Shown: piece after piece, positions 61,135 through 64,000 of the stretch
Layout of the letters: every line of letters starts with the position of its first letter
Position numbering within the stretch: the first letter of the stretch is position 1
DNA from: Sedimenticola sp.
GTDB lineage: Bacteria > Pseudomonadota > Gammaproteobacteria > Chromatiales > Chromatiaceae
Assembly: GCA_027068915.1 (NCBI GenBank)
Contig: JAMOLT010000048.1
Span: 124,001-188,000 of the forward strand
Direction: 5' to 3'
DNA: 64,000 nt
The notes under the pieces: model-generated
Told to the model about the DNA's origin: nothing
What the model saw: the letters and a program-made list of their open reading frames with translations, nothing else
Databases searched by the model: none
Program-made: the position numbers and the translations under genes

Positions 61135-62615
61135 GCATTGAATTCCTGATTGGCGGCAACGGCCGCAAGCAAGTCCATTTCCGCGCCGACAAGGCCAACC
61201 GCCACGGCATGGTTGCCGGGGCCACGGGCACGGGCAAAACCGTCACCCTGCAGATTCTTGCGGAGGGCTTTTCCGACATCGGCGTGCCGGTGTTCATGGC
61301 GGACGTGAAAGGCGATTTGTCCGGCATGGCCAAGCCGGGCAAACCCCATCCCAAGATCGATGAGCGCATTCAGACCATCGGCATGGACGACTTCAGCCTG
61401 CACCCCAATCCCGTGGTTTTCTGGGACATGTTCGGCAAGCAGGGCCAGCCGGTGCGCACCACCATTTCCGACGTGGGGCCGCTGCTCCTGTCCAGCCTGC
61501 TGGAGCTGAATGAAACCCAGATGGGCGTACTCTATGCCGCCTTCAGCGTTGCCGACGACAACGGCATGTTGCTGCTGGATCTGAAAGACCTGCGCAGCAT
61601 GCTCAACTGGATGGCGGAAAACCGCAAGGAGCTGTCGGCGGAATACGGCAATATCTCCACCGCCAGCGTGGGGGCCATCCAGCGCCGTTTGCTGATTCTG
61701 GAGGAGCAGGGCGCGGAGCATTTGTTCGGCGAGCCGGCCTTGCGCCTGGAAGACCTGATGATCACGGACTTCTCCGGCAAGGGCGTGGTCAGCATCATGG
61801 ATGTGACCAAACTCATCCATGATTCCCCGCGGGTGTACGCCACCTTCCTCATCTGGCTGTTGGCGGAACTGTTCGAACAACTTCCCGAAGTGGGCAATCC
61901 AGAAAAGCCGGTGATGGTGCTGTTTTTCGACGAAGCCCATTTGCTCTTCGATGGCGCGCCCAAGGCCCTGGTGGAAAAGATCGAACAGGTGGTGCGTCTG
62001 ATTCGCTCCAAGGGTGTCGGGGTGTACTTCATCACCCAAAGCCCCCTGGACATCCCCAGCGACATTCTGGGTCAGCTGGGCACCAAGATCCAGCATGCCC
62101 TGCGCGCCTTTACCCCCAAGGACAAGAAGGCCGTGCGCCTGGTGGCGGAGACCTTCCGCGAGAACCCCGGGGTGGATACGGTCAAGGCCATCACCCAACT
62201 GGGCACGGGGGAAGCCCTGGTTTCCGTGCTGGATGAAAAAGGCGCGCCCACGCCAGTGGAGCAGATCCTGATTCGTCCTCCCGGTTCACGCATCGGCCCC
62301 CTGACGGCGGCGGAACGCAAGGAAATCATGTCCCGCTCGCCCCTCAAGGGGTATTACGAAAAAACCGTGGACCGGGAATCCGCCTACGAGATGCTGAAGC
62401 TGCGCGCCCGGGAACAGGCGCGGGTGGAGGCGGCGGAAAAGGCCCGCATCGAACAGGAGAAAGCGGCGAAGAAAGCCAGGGCGCCGGCGCGCCGCTCCAA
62501 CCGCCAGAGCGTCTGGGAGGCCGCGGCGAAAAGCATGGCCCGCTCCGTGAGCAGCTCCCTGGGGCGCAGCATCGTGCGCGGCATTCTCGGTTCCCTGCTG
62601 GGTGGCCGGCGTTGA
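61131..62615 (+). CDS. HerA-like ATPase, DUF853 family
   Basis: 494-aa cytosolic ATPase of the HerA/FtsK type. Walker A is GATGTGKTVTLQ, Walker B is VLFFDEAHLLF and an arginine-finger region (ITQSPLDIPSDILGQLGTK) follows. The C-terminus has an Ala/Lys coiled coil and an SVWEAAAKSMARSVSSSLGR tail. Relatives (YjgR) are of unknown role. The ATG at 61131 (MSIEFLIGGNGRKQVHF) fits. No nuclease (NurA-type) gene is adjacent, unlike HerA-NurA pairs. Confidence 0.92.
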   Translation: MSIEFLIGGNGRKQVHFRADKANRHGMVAGATGTGKTVTLQILAEGFSDIGVPVFMADVKGDLSGMAKPGKPHPKIDERIQTIGMDDFSLHPNPVVFWDMFGKQGQPVRTTISDVGPLLLSSLLELNETQMGVLYAAFSVADDNGMLLLDLKDLRSMLNWMAENRKELSAEYGNISTASVGAIQRRLLILEEQGAEHLFGEPALRLEDLMITDFSGKGVVSIMDVTKLIHDSPRVYATFLIWLLAELFEQLPEVGNPEKPVMVLFFDEAHLLFDGAPKALVEKIEQVVRLIRSKGVGVYFITQSPLDIPSDILGQLGTKIQHALRAFTPKDKKAVRLVAETFRENPGVDTVKAITQLGTGEALVSVLDEKGAPTPVEQILIRPPGSRIGPLTAAERKEIMSRSPLKGYYEKTVDRESAYEMLKLRAREQARVEAAEKARIEQEKAAKKARAPARRSNRQSVWEAAAKSMARSVSSSLGRSIVRGILGSLLGGRR

Positions 62616-63562
62616 AGGATCTCTACCCGGATATCGAGCCCTACCATCACTGGCGCCTCAAGGTAGATGATGTCCACAGCCTGTATGTAGAGGAATGCGG
62701 AAGACGCAAGGGCATTCCGGTGCTGTTTCTCCATGGCGGGCCGGGTGCGGGCTGCGAGCCCTATCACCGGCGTTTCTTCGACCCGCAGCGCTATCACATC
62801 ATCCTTTTTGATCAGCGCGGCAGCGGGCGCTCCACCCCTCATGCCAGCCTGGAAGACAATACCACCTGGCATCTGGTGGAAGACATGGAAAAGCTGCGCA
62901 AGGAGCTGGGGCTGGAAAAATGGCTGCTGTTTGGCGGCTCCTGGGGCTCCACCCTGGCCCTGGCCTATGCCCAGAGCTACCCCGAGCGGGTCAGCGGCAT
63001 GATTCTGCGCGGCATCTTCCTCTGCCGCCCCAAGGAAATCCAGTGGTTCTACCAGGAAGGGGCCAGCCGCCTGTTTCCGGATTTCTGGCAGGATTTTATC
63101 GCGCCCGTGGCGCCGGAGCGGCGGCAGAACCTGGTCGAGGCGTACCATCGCTTGCTGACCGGCAGTGACGAATTGCGGCGCATGGCGGCGGCCAAGGCCT
63201 GGTCGGTATGGGAAGGACGCACCGCCACCCTGTTGCATGACGAGGCCGTGGAGCAGCACTTCGCCCAGCCGCATGTGGCCCTGGCCATGGCGCGCATCGA
63301 ATGTCACTACTTCATGAACCATGCCTTCTTGCTGCCGGATCAGTTGTTGCAGGACATGCCCAAGCTGGCGGACATCCCCGGCGTGATCGTGCATGGCCGC
63401 TATGATGTGATCTGTCCCCTGGAAAACGCCTGGGAGCTGCATCGGCGCTGGCCGGGCAGCACCCTGCAGATCATTGGCGATGCCGGGCATTCGGCGGCGG
63501 AACCGGCTACCCGGGCCGCGCTGGTGGAAGCGACAGACCGCTTTGCCGACCGTCTGGCATGA
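62612..63562 (+). CDS. pip: Proline iminopeptidase
   Basis: 316-aa alpha/beta hydrolase that removes N-terminal proline from peptides. The [10 protein letters not shown] oxyanion motif, the nucleophile [18 protein letters not shown], the Asp in [10 protein letters not shown] and the His in [10 protein letters not shown] complete the triad. It starts with TTG at 62612, overlapping the herA-like stop (TTGA), because no ATG precedes the conserved [15 protein letters not shown]. It is coupled to dtd by an ATGA overlap. Confidence 0.95.
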   Translation: MKDLYPDIEPYHHWRLKVDDVHSLYVEECGRRKGIPVLFLHGGPGAGCEPYHRRFFDPQRYHIILFDQRGSGRSTPHASLEDNTTWHLVEDMEKLRKELGLEKWLLFGGSWGSTLALAYAQSYPERVSGMILRGIFLCRPKEIQWFYQEGASRLFPDFWQDFIAPVAPERRQNLVEAYHRLLTGSDELRRMAAAKAWSVWEGRTATLLHDEAVEQHFAQPHVALAMARIECHYFMNHAFLLPDQLLQDMPKLADIPGVIVHGRYDVICPLENAWELHRRWPGSTLQIIGDAGHSAAEPATRAALVEATDRFADRLA

Positions 63563-63996
63563 TCGGACTGTTGCAGCGCGTCACCCGGGCCGCGGTGGAG
63601 ATAGAAGGCGAAACCGCCGGCGAGATCGGCGCGGGCCTGCTGGTGCTGGTCGGGGTGCAGAAAGCCGATGACGAGCGCCGCGCCGAGCGACTGCTGGAGC
63701 GCCTGCTCGGCTATCGCGTATTCGCCGATGAAGCAGGCCGCATGAACCGCAGCCTGAAAGATACAGGCGGCGGCCTGCTGCTGGTTCCCCAATTCACCCT
63801 GCCCGCGGATACACGCAAAGGCACCCGCCCCGGCTTTTCCACTGCCGCCCCGCCGGAGGAGGGCCAAAGGCTGTTCCACTATTTGCTGGATCAGGCTGTC
63901 CGCCGCCATGCGCCTGTAGCCAGCGGGCGTTTTGGCGCAGATATGCAGGTATCTTTGATCAATGATGGGCCGGTGACTTTCTGGCTGGAGACCTGA
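63559..63996 (+). CDS. dtd: D-aminoacyl-tRNA deacylase
   Basis: 145-aa proofreading enzyme that frees D-amino acids from mischarged tRNAs. It starts [18 protein letters not shown]. The catalytic region reads [18 protein letters not shown], where Pro replaces the usual Ser of the SQFTL motif, and the Gly-cisPro motif is [11 protein letters not shown]. Complete within the window; the stop is at 63994-63996. It is the last gene of the ypfJ-herA-like-pip-dtd operon. Confidence 0.95.
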   Translation: MIGLLQRVTRAAVEIEGETAGEIGAGLLVLVGVQKADDERRAERLLERLLGYRVFADEAGRMNRSLKDTGGGLLLVPQFTLPADTRKGTRPGFSTAAPPEEGQRLFHYLLDQAVRRHAPVASGRFGADMQVSLINDGPVTFWLET

Positions 63997-64000
63997 CCGG

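Noticed and set aside
1-64000. tRNA, rRNA, insertion sequence or phage genes
   Set aside because: None recognised by eye in the intergenic stretches; a covariance-model scan was not possible here.

Overview
The window reads as a chromosomal segment of a sulfur-oxidising gammaproteobacterium. Three things support this. The housekeeping gene order is gammaproteobacterial (ntrXY, rsmB-fmt-def next to a LysM gene, dprA, smg and topA; leuS-lptE-holA; priA). A complete qmoAB-hdrCB cluster of the reverse sulfite/APS electron-transfer type is present. Small sulfur-handling genes (tusA, sulfotransferase, sulfatase) lie nearby. The genus is not identified. There is no phage, plasmid or insertion sequence, and no tRNA, rRNA or CRISPR array was recognised.

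Layout. 1-6757 (minus): def-fmt-rsmB-DUF4390-ntrY-ntrX, a tightly overlapping operon cut by the left edge. 7240-13096 (plus): LysM protein, dprA, smg, topA, tsaC. 13214-18368 (minus): qmoA-qmoB-hdrC-hdrB with a plausible promoter. 18960-23041: sulfotransferase, moaE, sulfatase, a DUF533 protein and a small conserved protein. 23096-27317 (minus): glnA, with a sigma-54 promoter and two NtrC-type sites 32 bp apart, then a cation-diffusion transporter, tusA and a PP-loop tRNA-thiolation-like enzyme. 27609-31204: a periplasmic-sensor GGDEF/EAL protein and two membrane proteins.

32183-36414 is the most unusual block. It is a four-gene overlapping operon: an 88-aa protein, a DUF2207-like membrane protein ending in a perfect four-residue-period Cys-His-Ser-Ala repeat, a PqqD-like/radical SAM/SPASM enzyme and another membrane protein. 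I read it as a candidate uncharacterised radical SAM peptide-modification system.

36895-48874 is accessory and surface-oriented. It holds a ZnuA-Sco1 fusion, a 7TM sensor kinase with a NarL-type regulator, two secreted proteins sharing one N-terminal module on either side of a leucine-rich-repeat protein, a decayed reading frame, a Tat-exported superoxide reductase and a lipoprotein. 49005-63996 returns to housekeeping: leuS, lptE, holA, proA, nadD, a fructosamine-kinase-like gene lacking a normal start codon, priA behind two DnaA-box-like sites, and a ypfJ/herA-like/pip/dtd operon.

Several families of palindromic intergenic repeats are scattered through the window (18782, 26190, 44107, 46263, 48371, 51586, 54505). 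All functional calls come from reading motifs and gene order; no database search was run. Start codons moved from the longest open frame are explained in each entry.
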